NCBI RefSeq assembly: GCF_014850955.1
Contig: NZ_JACXSS010000001.1
Coordinates: 992,001 to 1,056,000 of the forward strand
Direction: 5' to 3'
DNA: 64,000 bases
From: Methylomonas albis
GTDB lineage: Bacteria; Pseudomonadota; Gammaproteobacteria; Methylococcales; Methylomonadaceae
Below the pieces are notes generated by a model that made no database searches, was not told the DNA's origin, and saw nothing but the letters and a program-made list of their open reading frames with translations. Below, one piece after another: positions 37,088 through 46,027 of this stretch. Both the position numbers and the translations under genes were made by a program. Each line of letters begins with the position of its first letter. Within the stretch, counting starts at the first letter, position 1.

Positions 37088-38800
37088 CTACCAACGACAT
37101 CGTCGGCAAACTCTGGAACCTGTGCAACATCCTCAAGGATGACGGCGTTACCTATCACCAATACGTCACCGAGCTGACCTATATGCTGTTTTTAAAAATG
37201 GCGATGGAAACCGGCAGCGAAGAGCAATTGCCGGAAGGTTACCGCTGGTCGGACTTGGAAAGCCGCGCCGCGCCAGATAGATTGGAGTTTTACAAACGCT
37301 GAAAATCTTGGAAACGGAGCGCAAGCGAAGTGAAGATTTTTAGTCCCCGATAGCCGTAGCGCCGGGCGGGTTTTCGCAGCGAAGCGGAGAAAACCTGCAA
37401 GGCATCGCGACACGGCGTCAAGTCATGCGAGAGCCGATGTTTCGACCCCCTGTTGGGTCGAAACGAGGTGACGCGGACGAATCGGGGCCGCCGAAGGCAT
37501 AAACTGCCAGCAAATTTTTCGCGCTGAAATCGGATGGGACCCATTTCAGCTTTACCGAAAAATGCTGGCGCTCCTGATCCTGCTAATCCACCTCGGCAGC
37601 CACGGTTCAAACCTGGTTCAAGAGATATTCGCCAACGCCAGCAGCTTTATCAAAAAGCCCGCCACCTTATCCTCGCTGGTCGCGGAAATCGACAAACTGG
37701 ATTGGTACAGTGTGCATCGCGAAGACTTGGGCGACTTGTACGAAGGCTTGCTGGAGAAAAACGCCAACGAGAAAAAGTCCGGTGCCGGCCAATACTTCAC
37801 ACCACGAGCCTTGATCAATAGCATGGTGCGGGTCATGCAACCCACGCTCACCGACACCATTCAAGACCCGGCCGCGGGCACTGGCGGCTTCCTGATTGCC
37901 GCCAACCATTACCTGCGCACCCATAACGACTTCGACGCGCTCACCGACAGCCAGCAACGCAAATATCGCAACAGCACCTTTTACGGCATGGAGCACGTGC
38001 AAGACACCCACCGCTTGGCCTTGATGAATCTGATGTTGCACGGCATCGACGGCGGCATTCGTTACGGCGATACCCTCAGCCTGGAAGGTCAAGCCTTGCC
38101 CAAAGCCTCGTTGATCCTGACCAATCCGCCGTTCGGCACCAAAAAAGGCGGTGGCTTGCCCAGCCGCGACGACTTTACCTATCCCACCAGCAACAAACAG
38201 TTTTGCTTTCTGCAGCATATCTACCGGGGCTTGCAACCGGGCGGCCGGGCGGCGGTGGTTTTACCCGATAACGTGCTGTTCGAATCCAACGTCGGCACCG
38301 AGATTCGCCGCGATCTCTTGGACAAATGCAACCTGCACACCATCCTGCGCCTGCCGACCGGCATCTTTTACGCCCAAGGCGTGAAAACCAACGTGCTGTT
38401 CTTCAGTCGTGGTGACAGCGACAAAGGCAACACCCAGGAAACCTGGATTTACGACCTGAGCGCCAACATGCCGCAATTCGGCAAGCGCACTCAACTCACC
38501 GAGCAACACTTTGAGGAGTTCGAAGCGGCGTTTGGTAACGATCCAACCGGCAGCCCTGCCAGTTTGGCCAAGCGCATCGACCAGGGCGAAACCAGCCGTT
38601 TCCGCCGTTTCAGCCGCGAACAAATTGCCGAACGCGGCGATAGCCTGGACATCAGTTGGCTGAAAGACGACAGCGCCACTGAAGCCCAGGACTTGCCGGA
38701 ACCCGCCGAACTGGCTCAGGAAGCGATGACTGAACTGGATGCGGCGATGGAGGAATTGCGGGGGATTTTGGCGGAGTTGGGCATGGAGGAAGCGCTTTGA
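37084..38800 (+). pseudogene. hsdM: Type I DNA methyltransferase subunit M, interrupted
   Basis: HsdM methylates adenine at the type I site together with HsdS. The N-terminal helical domain begins at 37084 (VGKLWNLCNILKDDG) and stops at a TGA at 37300 after EFYKR. The conserved continuation resumes at 37580 (LLIHLGSHGS), so removing 280 bases restores the frame. The rest is intact: KSGAGQYFTPRALI, the SAM-binding DPAAGTGGF and the catalytic NPPF, then a C-terminal coiled tail. The large open part starting at 37562 lacks the N-terminal domain and is unlikely to work alone. Its end overlaps the DUF559 gene start. Confidence 0.85.
37300..37579. repeat. 280-base multi-hairpin insertion within hsdM
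   Basis: No protein domain is visible, but the DNA is strongly self-complementary: AAAATCTT/AAGATTTT (37302-37309/37333-37340), GGTTTTC/GAAAACC (37369-37375/37389-37395), a perfect 10-bp stem at 37439-37448/37455-37464, GCTGAAAT/ATTTCAGC (37523-37530/37543-37550), enclosed by GCCAGCA/TGCTGGC with TTTTTCG/CGAAAAA (37506-37521/37556-37569). Long-range pairs CCCCGAT/ATCGGGG (37345/37481) and GGAGCGC/GCGCTCC (37316/37568) tie it together. It looks like a compact non-autonomous mobile repeat or structured RNA element. Confidence 0.6.
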
Positions 38801-39414
38801 TCCTGCCGTATGACCAAGGTCTGAAAACCAACGCCCGCAAACTGCGCGGCGATATGACCGATGCCGAACAAAAACTCTGGAACCGTCTGCGCCGCAAGCA
38901 AATCAACGGCTGGCAGTTTTACCGGCAAAAGCCGCTGGGTCCTTACATCGTCGATTTTTATTGTGCGGCGGCCGGCTTGGTGGTTGAGCTGGACGGCAGC
39001 CAGCATTTTGAGGCCGAACACCAAGCCGCTGATCAGCGACGCGATGCGTATTTGCAAAACCTGGGCTTGCGAGTATTGCGCTTCGATAACCGGCAAGTGT
39101 TGTTGGAGCTGGATGCGGTGGTGGAGGTGATTAGTCGAATCCCCCCCGGCCCCCCTTTTTCAAAGGGGGGAGATAACTGCGGCCCTGGCGCCTCTGATTC
39201 TCCCGATGAAAACGATGGAGCTACCCCAGACTCAGCGCTGCCAATACCCACCCTTGGTAAAGATGTAGCCACCCCCGACCAATTCAACTCAATCCTCTCC
39301 TTTGAAAACGGGAGAGATAAGCCAGACCACTCCAACCTAATCCCCCCCTTTGAAAAAGGGGGGCTAGGGGGGATTCATACAAATAATACCGACAACGGCA
39401 AGGAGCCATCATGA
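38797..39414 (+). CDS. DUF559 endonuclease-like protein with a repeat-derived C-terminal tail
   Basis: DUF559 proteins have a very-short-patch-repair/PD-(D/E)XK-like fold. The conserved domain spans about residues 3-115: LPYDQGLKTNARKLRGDMTDAEQKLWNRLR, then YIVDFYCAAAGLVVELDGSQHF with nuclease-like acids, then LRVLRFDNRQVL. The likely start is TTG at 38797, overlapping the hsdM stop as TTGA; an ATG at 38854 would cut the domain. The tail from about residue 115 is made of read-through of two GC-rich palindromes and low-complexity sequence. The stop overlaps hsdS as ATGA, so it was coupled into the hsd operon. Its role there is unknown. Confidence 0.75.
   Translation: MILPYDQGLKTNARKLRGDMTDAEQKLWNRLRRKQINGWQFYRQKPLGPYIVDFYCAAAGLVVELDGSQHFEAEHQAADQRRDAYLQNLGLRVLRFDNRQVLLELDAVVEVISRIPPGPPFSKGGDNCGPGASDSPDENDGATPDSALPIPTLGKDVATPDQFNSILSFENGRDKPDHSNLIPPFEKGGLGGIHTNNTDNGKEPS
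39138..39172. repeat. GC-rich palindrome in the DUF559 gene, copy 1
   Basis: AATCCCCCC, a short spacer, a second C-run, TTTTTCAAA and a G-run form the same palindrome as in the PIN gene. It is translated as IPPGPPFSKGG. Confidence 0.7.
39339..39375. repeat. GC-rich palindrome in the DUF559 gene, copy 2 (inverted)
   Basis: AATCCCCCC followed by TTTGAAAAAGGGGGG and a terminal GGGGGGATT. This is the family member in the opposite orientation, read as IPPFEKGGLGG near the C-terminus of the DUF559 protein. Confidence 0.7.
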
Positions 39415-40772
39415 GCAGGCTGCCTGAGGTGCCTTCGACTTGGACAATAACCAAATTGGGCGAAGTCGTCGATTATGACAAGACCGTAAAAGTCGAGCCA
39501 AACAAAATCGAATCATCGGCTTGGGTGCTGGAATTGGAAGACATTGAAAAACATACGTCCAAACTCTTGGCTAGATGCAAATTTTCCGACCGCGGTTCGA
39601 AAAGTACCAAAAACCACTTCGAAATTGGCGATGTTCTGTACGGAAAGCTGCGGCCCTACCTGAATAAGGTACTGATAGCCGACCAAGCAGGCTACTGTTC
39701 GACAGAAATCATACCGTTGAAAACCAACGACAATTTGGGTGCTCGTTTTCTGTTTTATTGGTTAAAACATCCGGCTTTTCTCGATTATGTAGAAGCCGAA
39801 AGTCACGGGTTAAACATGCCACGGCTGGGTACCGAAACTGGCCGTGCCGCTCCATTCGTATTCGCTCCCCACAACGAACAAAAACGCATCGCCGACAAAC
39901 TCGATGCCGTGCTGGCTCGAGTAGATACCTGCCGCGACCGCCTTGACCGAATTCCAGCCATCATCAAGCGTTTTCGCCAGTCTGTTGTTTCATATGCGAC
40001 TGATGGAGGCTTAACTGAAGATTGGCGAACTCAGAAATATGGGTGTGCTGATAAGCTCATTGCAGAGACTAATCTACAAGATCTGTGTTATCGAGATCGA
40101 GTGATTACTTATGGAGTTATAAAACTGGGGGATGACATTGCCAATGGCGTTCCGTGTCTACGAACTAGCAATGTCCGTTGGTTGAAATTTGAAAATGATG
40201 GAATGAAAAAAATTGCTCAGAGCTTATCAAACGAATATAGCCGCACAATTCTTCAGGGGAACGAAGTTTTAGTAAATGTTCGAGGTACACTAGGCGGTGT
40301 GGCAGTCGCAACTTCAGATATGGCTGGCTGGAATGTTTCCAGGGAGGTCGCAGTCATTCCTGGAAACATTACAACAGTTAACCCTCAATTTTTGGCTTTG
40401 TGGATTGGAGCTGATAGAAGCCAGAGATGGTTGAGCGGTGTTGAAAGAGGGGTTGCATATACGGGTATTAACCTTGAAGATTTGCGAACACTTCCAGTGG
40501 CGATACCTAAACTTGATGAACAAATCGAAATCGTCCGCCGCGTCGAATCCCTATTCGCCTACGCCGACCGCCTGGAAGCCCGCTACCAAGCCGCCCGCAC
40601 CCAAGTCGAAAAACTCACCCCAGCCCTGTTAGCCAAAGCCTTTCGCGGCGAACTGGTCCCGCAAGACCCCAACGACGAACCGGCCAGCGAATTGCTGGCG
40701 CGCATTGCCGCCCGGAAAATCGATGCTCTTGCCAAAAAGCGTGCGGGAAAAATGTCGAAATCCACGGCATAA
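39411..40772 (+). CDS. hsdS: Type I restriction-modification specificity subunit S
   Basis: HsdS recognises the bipartite DNA site for the HsdM/HsdR complex. The 453 residues contain two target-recognition domains (about 1-150 and 215-370), each followed by a conserved helical spacer: PHNEQKRIADKLDAVLARVDTCRDRL and DEQIEIVRRVESLFAYADRLEARY. The second recognition domain is coded by DNA of lower GC than the rest, consistent with domain swapping. The frame is intact, unlike hsdR and hsdM. Its start overlaps the DUF559 stop by ATGA. Confidence 0.9.
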   Translation: MSRLPEVPSTWTITKLGEVVDYDKTVKVEPNKIESSAWVLELEDIEKHTSKLLARCKFSDRGSKSTKNHFEIGDVLYGKLRPYLNKVLIADQAGYCSTEIIPLKTNDNLGARFLFYWLKHPAFLDYVEAESHGLNMPRLGTETGRAAPFVFAPHNEQKRIADKLDAVLARVDTCRDRLDRIPAIIKRFRQSVVSYATDGGLTEDWRTQKYGCADKLIAETNLQDLCYRDRVITYGVIKLGDDIANGVPCLRTSNVRWLKFENDGMKKIAQSLSNEYSRTILQGNEVLVNVRGTLGGVAVATSDMAGWNVSREVAVIPGNITTVNPQFLALWIGADRSQRWLSGVERGVAYTGINLEDLRTLPVAIPKLDEQIEIVRRVESLFAYADRLEARYQAARTQVEKLTPALLAKAFRGELVPQDPNDEPASELLARIAARKIDALAKKRAGKMSKSTA

Positions 40773-40839
40773 CATTGATCGGTGCCTTGACCTAAAGCCG
40801 CGTCGGCGCTGGCCGACAAGGCGTTGCGCCAGCGAGCCC

Positions 40840-41181
40840 TCACCACAAGCCCATCACCGCTCTTAAACTCTTCTCCACCGCCGCCAGTTCCTCGGCGCTG
40901 ACGGTGGCCAGCGGCCCTTCGCCGATGCGGTCTCGGTGCAACGCGCGCGGTTGGTCGGTAATGATTTGGCACGATTTCAGCCGACGCCCGCGCGGCGGCA
41001 AGGTGACGCGCCAGCGTTTAAACAGCGGATAAACTTGCGTGGTCAACGGCAGCACCACAACCATAGGCGTGATGCTTTTGTTCAATTCGTCGGTTTGGAT
41101 AATCAGCACCGGCCGGGCTGTGCCGATTTCCCGCCCGCGCGGCGGGTTGAGGTTACCGACCCAAATTTCACCGCGCTTCAT
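40840..41181 (-). CDS. MazF/PemK-family toxin
   Basis: An endoribonuclease-type toxin of about 113 residues with the family opening KRGEIWVGNLNPPRG, then ARPVLIIQTDELN and a late LKSCQIITDQPRALHRDRIG segment. The start at 41181 (MKRGEIW) is chosen; the long upstream frame is an antisense artefact of the antitoxin. It overlaps the stop of the antitoxin gene, so the pair is translationally coupled. It reads opposite to the hsd operon and ends near hsdS. Confidence 0.88.
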   Translation of the reverse strand: MKRGEIWVGNLNPPRGREIGTARPVLIIQTDELNKSITPMVVVLPLTTQVYPLFKRWRVTLPPRGRRLKSCQIITDQPRALHRDRIGEGPLATVSAEELAAVEKSLRAVMGLW

Positions 41182-41489
41182 CATTCCCACCATTTTTCGT
41201 CGGGGTCGATGCCGGCGGCGCGTTCTTCGGCAATCAAACGCTCCAGGCCCGCGTCGGCCGCATCGAATTCTTCGACAATGGCCAAGGCTTCGCGGCGGAT
41301 TTCCGGATCGGCATAGGCCGTGCGCACTTCCGCCACCATTTTCGCCATAAACCGCTTGCGTTCGCGGCGGGCCAGGTATTCGGTGATGGCCAAACGGGCA
41401 ATTTCGGATTGGCTTTTGCCTTCCAATTGGGCTTCGGCTTTGAGCTTGGCTTCCACATCGTCGGGTAAGCGTAAGCTGATAGCGGGCAT
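41181..41489 (-). CDS. Antitoxin of the MazF-like toxin (ribbon-helix-helix type)
   Basis: A protein of about 102 residues. It opens with ISLRLPDDVEAKLKAEAQLEGKSQSEIARLAI, a ribbon-helix-helix DNA-binding pattern, and ends in an acidic, toxin-binding tail (EERAAGIDPDEKWWE). The start at 41489 (MPAISLR) is preferred over an upstream ATG at 41522. Its stop overlaps the toxin start. The pair probably represses its own promoter just to the right. Confidence 0.82.
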   Translation of the reverse strand: MPAISLRLPDDVEAKLKAEAQLEGKSQSEIARLAITEYLARRERKRFMAKMVAEVRTAYADPEIRREALAIVEEFDAADAGLERLIAEERAAGIDPDEKWWE

Positions 41490-41546
41490 GGCTGGCTCCA
41501 GGTAATGCAAATATGATGACAAAGTGAATTACAAAATGACCGATAA

Positions 41547-41663
41547 CGAGCGCCCCCCATACAACTGGAACTACCACTGCCTTTCCCGGAACTATCCGGC
41601 GACATGCCCTTATTGCCGGCGCGGATGATTAACGAATACCCGTGTTGCCCGCGTCTGGCCTAC
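41547..41663 (+). pseudogene. Remnant of a CRISPR Cas4 (Cas4-Cas1 type) N-terminus
   Basis: The rightward frame opened at 41547 reads ELSGDMPLLPARMINEY and then CCPRLAY, the characteristic Cas4 opening with the first iron-sulfur cysteine in a YxxCPRxxY motif. Homology-like sequence ends abruptly at about 41663, and the remaining frame to 41813 is not Cas4-like. There is no start codon upstream of the motif except the internal ATG at 41604. No cas1, cas2 or repeat array is nearby, so this is a deletion scar. Confidence 0.6.
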
Positions 41664-41989
41664 CCCGGCCCGGATTCAATAAGTACTTTAAAGGCTGCGG
41701 AAACCAGGTTACAGGGCTGTGAAAAGCTTTGTGCCGACAGTGGCGCACGGACTCCGGCAGCCCTCGCTGCAGCGATTGCCACTGCTGTTACATCGCTGGT
41801 CTACGGAATTTAATTGATAGAGTTAAAGTCTTTAATCTTACGCTGTTTTGGCTAGCTGCTATTTTTGCATGTACAGGTTTTTATCGAGAACGCTCTAGCC
41901 GTCTCTTACATCGGGAAGAGGTGGTTTATTGGTGGCATGCGGTTCAGGACGTCGACTTGCCGATTTAACTCTTAACCGACACCGCTGCT
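41664..41989. other. Spacer before the hybrid kinase gene
   Basis: About 330 bases without a supported gene. The first part is the tail of the open frame that follows the Cas4 scrap; the AT-richer second half should carry the kinase promoter. No hairpin or repeat was recognised. Confidence 0.35.
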
Positions 41990-44900
41990 ATGAATGAAAC
42001 TCTCAAATTCTTGACCGACAATAATTTCATGCCGCATGGTTATTGCCTAAGCTGGTCGCCGGGTTTGTTGTGGACGTTCGTGATTAGCGATGGCTTGATA
42101 TTCCTGTGCTACTTTTTGCTGCCGGTTGCCTTGGGTTATTTCGCGCGGCGTCGGCAGGATTTTCCGTACATCCGGGTGCTTTGGCTGTTTGTGGTGTTCA
42201 TTCTGGCCTGCGGCACGACGCATTTGATGGATGTGGTGGTGATCTGGGAGCCGCTTTACAGCCTGGATGCGTTCACCAAAGTGGTGACGGCGATAGTCTC
42301 GGTGGTGACGGTGGCGGTGTTGATTCCGTTGATTCCCAAGGCGCTGCAATTACCCAGCCCCGCGCAATTGCGCGCCGCCAACGAACAGTTGCAACAGCAA
42401 GTAACCGAACGCGCACGGGTCGAGCAGGCTCTGAAAGCGGCGAATGAGTTGCTGGAGCAGGGTTTGGTGGCGGAACGTACTCAGTTGGCGGCACTAGTCA
42501 ATTCTTCCGACGATGCCATTATCGGCAAAAACCTGGATGGGATGGTTACCAGTTGGAATGCCGCGGCCGAACGCATGTTCGGTTATAACGCAGCTGAAAT
42601 TATCGGCCAGCCGATTACGTCGCTGCTTCCATCCGAACTATTTGAAACCGAAGCTAACCTGCTGCAGCGTATTGTCAGTGGCGAGCGGATAAGCAATTAC
42701 GAAACGCAACGGCTGCATAAGGATGGTAGCCGAATCGAGGTTGCCATGACGATTTCGGCGATAAAAGATCGCGACGGCAAGGTCATCGGTGCTTCGAAAA
42801 TAGTACGTGACATTACCGAGCGCAAACGTGTCAAGGCGGCGTTGCGGGAAAGCGAAGCTAATTTCCGCAAGTTGTTCGATGTGGCGCCGGTACCAATGGG
42901 ACTGATCGACGCCGACGGCACCATGCTGGCCTTGAACCAGTCTATTACCCGCACTTTTGGTTATACCTTGTCGGACATCCCGACCGTGGCCGATTGGTGG
43001 CGCAATGCCTATCCCGATCCGGTTTACCGGCAAGCAGTTTTCGAAGTCTGGCAAGGCTTGCAGCGGCGCGCGGCCGAAGAGAATGTCCCTATAGAATCGC
43101 AGGAATATCAGGTGACCTGTAAAAATGGCGAGGTGCGCACCGCTATCATCACCGGTATTACGATGGGCGACAATTTACTGGCATCGCTGATGGACATCAC
43201 TGAGCGTAAGCATGCGGAGGAAGAGCTGCGCAAATTATCGCTGGTGGTCGAGCAAAGCCCTGAGAGCATCGTTATCACCGATCTGGATGCGCGCATCGAG
43301 TACGTCAACGAAGCGGTAATTCAAACTACCGGCTATACGCGCGCCGAGCTATTGGGCCAAAAAGCCAGTCTTTTGAAATCGGGCAAGACCAAGCCTGAGT
43401 ATTTCGTAGCGCTTTGGGATAATTTAACGAGTGGTCGGTCCTGGCAAGGCGAATTTATCAATAAACGCAAGGATGGTCGTGAATTTGTAGAATCGGTTAT
43501 CGTCGTGCCGATGCGTGAGCAAGATGGCCGGATTAGTCATTACATGGCTATCAAGGACGATATTACCGAAAAGAAACAGATGCTCGAAGAGTTGGAAAAC
43601 TATCGCGAACATCTCGAAGAATTGGTGGTTGATCGCACCGAACAGTTGGCTGATGCGATGCAAGCGGCGGAAGTGGCCAATGTGTCTAAAAGTGCATTTC
43701 TGGCAAATATGAGCCACGAAATCCGTACCCCAATGAACGCCATCATCGGTTTGACGCATTTGTTACAAAATACCGCGTTGGATGCTAAACAGCGTGAGCA
43801 GCTGACCAAGATTTCCGCCGCCGCGCAGCATTTGCTGGGCATCATCAACGACATCCTGGACTTTTCCAAAATCGAAGCCGGTAAGTTGATTTTGGACATC
43901 AACGATTTCGATCTTGACCAGGTTTTCAAAACTTTGAATGACCTGATTTGCGACCGAGCCGCTGAAAAGGGCCTGGAAGTGATTAACCGTATCGATCCGG
44001 CTTTGCCCGTGGTGTTACGCGGCGACGCCTTACGCTTGGGGCAGATTCTGATTAATTTTGCCAGCAATGCGGTCAAGTTTACCGATGCTGGGCACATAGT
44101 GTTTCGGGCGCGATTAATAGACAAAAACCCGGAGGGCATTGTCGCTAGATTTGAAATCAGCGACACCGGCATAGGCATGAATGCCGAGCAATGCAGCCGT
44201 TTATTTCAAGCTTTCGAGCAGGCCGATTCTTCGACTTCGCGGCGCTTCGGCGGTACCGGATTGGGATTAGCCATCAGTAAACGCCTTATCGAAATGATGG
44301 GTGGCACAGTGGGCGCGGAAAGTGAACTGGGGCGGGGCAGTACGTTTTGGCTGGAGTTACCGTTCCGCTACGCAGCGGGCTCTCCGCAACCATTGCCTGC
44401 GCCGGAGATACGCAAAGGTTTAAAAGTATTAGTGGTAGATGATGTGAGCGAGGCCCGTGAAGCCATCGCGCACATGCTGACCAGGTTCGAGGCACGGGTT
44501 GGTACTGCCGATTCCGGCGCGGCGGCCTTACAAAGTGTTGCAGATGCCCAGCTGGCCAATGCACCGTTCGACCTGGTGTTGCTGGACTGGATGATGCCGG
44601 GAATGGACGGGATTCAAACCGCGCAGAGGATGAGCAAAATGCTTGGCGAGTCCTTACCAAAAATTGTGCTGGTGACGGCGTATAGTTACGACAACAGCGC
44701 CGAAGAATTACAAAAGGCGGGAGTTGTCGGACATTTAGCTAAACCGGTGACACTATCGACCTTACACGATGTGATCGCTGGCGCGCTCTCGGGGTGGCGG
44801 CAAAAAGCCACTGCGGACTTACAGCATCCGGATCTCTCAGCCCTGAAAGGCCGGCGGGTGTTGTTGGCCGAAGACAATCCGATCAATCAGGAAGTGGCGT

Positions 44901-45883
44901 TGGAGCTGTTGCAGGAGGCGGGTTTATTAGTCGATCTGGCTGAAAATGGCCGGATCGCTTGCGAGATGGCGGCCAAAAATGCTTATGACCTAATCCTGAT
45001 GGATATGCAGATGCCGGATATGGATGGTATCGCCGCAACCCTGGCGATTCGACGTATGCCGGGACGGGAAAAAACCCCGATACTAGCGATGACTGCCAAC
45101 GCATTTGACGAGGATAGGCAAAATTGCCTTAACGCTGGGATGAGCGACCATATCCCCAAACCCGTCAATCCCGAGGTGCTGTACGATGCGATATTACGCT
45201 GGATGCCGCCCCAGGCGGAGGCTGGTGAGCTTGTTAGGGTTGCCAGTCCGTCGGGGCGGGGTGATGGCACAGTTTTGTTACATGAGCGCTTAGCGAGCAT
45301 CCCCGGCCTGGATCTCAAGGCTGGTTTGTACAATGTGCAAAACAAACTGCCGTTTTATCTGCGCCAGCTGCGGCATTTTGCCGAGCGGCATGCCGCCGAG
45401 GCTGACAATATCAGGCAGTTATTGGCGGTTAGCGATTGGGTATCAGCGCAAAGAGCCGCGCATTCCTTAAAAAGTAGTGCGGCGACCTTGGGAATAACCC
45501 ACATCCGGCAGACCGCCGAAGGCATAGAAATGATGCTAAAAACGGGCGCAGCCGATGCGGTTGCTTCATTGGCGCTTCCGCTCACGCAATTGACCGAACA
45601 ACTGGCGTCTTTAATTGCCGAGATCCGCGCCGCGTTGCCGAATGAGCCCGTGCTCAAAGAGAATCCGCAGCCTAAATATTCTGCGGATGTCCTGCACGCA
45701 GTCGTCGAAGGCCTGAGGATATTGCTGGAAGAAGGCAATATTCAGTCCCAAGTCTATTTAGCAAATCACCGTCAGCAATTGCTGCAGGCCTTGGGCTGCG
45801 AAGGCCTGGCATTTTTGACGCGGCATGTCGAAGTGTTTGCTTTTGATAAAGCATTGGAAATTTTGCAGCGTCAACCCGGCTAA
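41990..45883 (+). CDS. Hybrid sensor histidine kinase with ethylene-receptor-like membrane domain
   Basis: A 1297-residue membrane sensor. Residues about 20-120 form three helices resembling the plant ETR1 ethylene-binding domain: [11 protein letters not shown] (Asp34, Tyr41) and [13 protein letters not shown] (Ile71, Cys74, His78). These match the spacing of ETR1 Asp25, Tyr32, Ile62, Cys65 and His69, the last two being copper ligands. Then come a coiled coil, three PAS domains (about 160-560), HisKA ([15 protein letters not shown]), an HATPase domain, two receiver domains ([26 protein letters not shown]) and an HPt domain ([11 protein letters not shown]). The phosphorelay is thus complete within one protein. 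The downstream partner is unknown. Confidence 0.9.
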   Translation: MNETLKFLTDNNFMPHGYCLSWSPGLLWTFVISDGLIFLCYFLLPVALGYFARRRQDFPYIRVLWLFVVFILACGTTHLMDVVVIWEPLYSLDAFTKVVTAIVSVVTVAVLIPLIPKALQLPSPAQLRAANEQLQQQVTERARVEQALKAANELLEQGLVAERTQLAALVNSSDDAIIGKNLDGMVTSWNAAAERMFGYNAAEIIGQPITSLLPSELFETEANLLQRIVSGERISNYETQRLHKDGSRIEVAMTISAIKDRDGKVIGASKIVRDITERKRVKAALRESEANFRKLFDVAPVPMGLIDADGTMLALNQSITRTFGYTLSDIPTVADWWRNAYPDPVYRQAVFEVWQGLQRRAAEENVPIESQEYQVTCKNGEVRTAIITGITMGDNLLASLMDITERKHAEEELRKLSLVVEQSPESIVITDLDARIEYVNEAVIQTTGYTRAELLGQKASLLKSGKTKPEYFVALWDNLTSGRSWQGEFINKRKDGREFVESVIVVPMREQDGRISHYMAIKDDITEKKQMLEELENYREHLEELVVDRTEQLADAMQAAEVANVSKSAFLANMSHEIRTPMNAIIGLTHLLQNTALDAKQREQLTKISAAAQHLLGIINDILDFSKIEAGKLILDINDFDLDQVFKTLNDLICDRAAEKGLEVINRIDPALPVVLRGDALRLGQILINFASNAVKFTDAGHIVFRARLIDKNPEGIVARFEISDTGIGMNAEQCSRLFQAFEQADSSTSRRFGGTGLGLAISKRLIEMMGGTVGAESELGRGSTFWLELPFRYAAGSPQPLPAPEIRKGLKVLVVDDVSEAREAIAHMLTRFEARVGTADSGAAALQSVADAQLANAPFDLVLLDWMMPGMDGIQTAQRMSKMLGESLPKIVLVTAYSYDNSAEELQKAGVVGHLAKPVTLSTLHDVIAGALSGWRQKATADLQHPDLSALKGRRVLLAEDNPINQEVALELLQEAGLLVDLAENGRIACEMAAKNAYDLILMDMQMPDMDGIAATLAIRRMPGREKTPILAMTANAFDEDRQNCLNAGMSDHIPKPVNPEVLYDAILRWMPPQAEAGELVRVASPSGRGDGTVLLHERLASIPGLDLKAGLYNVQNKLPFYLRQLRHFAERHAAEADNIRQLLAVSDWVSAQRAAHSLKSSAATLGITHIRQTAEGIEMMLKTGAADAVASLALPLTQLTEQLASLIAEIRAALPNEPVLKENPQPKYSADVLHAVVEGLRILLEEGNIQSQVYLANHRQQLLQALGCEGLAFLTRHVEVFAFDKALEILQRQPG

Positions 45884-46027
45884 TCTTCATGGCTTCCAGC
45901 GCGCCATTTCGCCAGCGCGGATTTGTTTACCCAATTTTACAATTTGCTAGAGCCGGTTTGGCCGTCTGTCGGCGATAATGGCGATATCGATAACCTGTAT
46001 CCGATCTTTTGCCGGAGTTGCAAAGTC

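Noticed and set aside
40840-41577. A 245-residue leftward frame over the MazF gene
   Set aside because: Only the last 113 residues are MazF-like; the upstream part is the antitoxin read in the wrong frame. The start was set at 41181.
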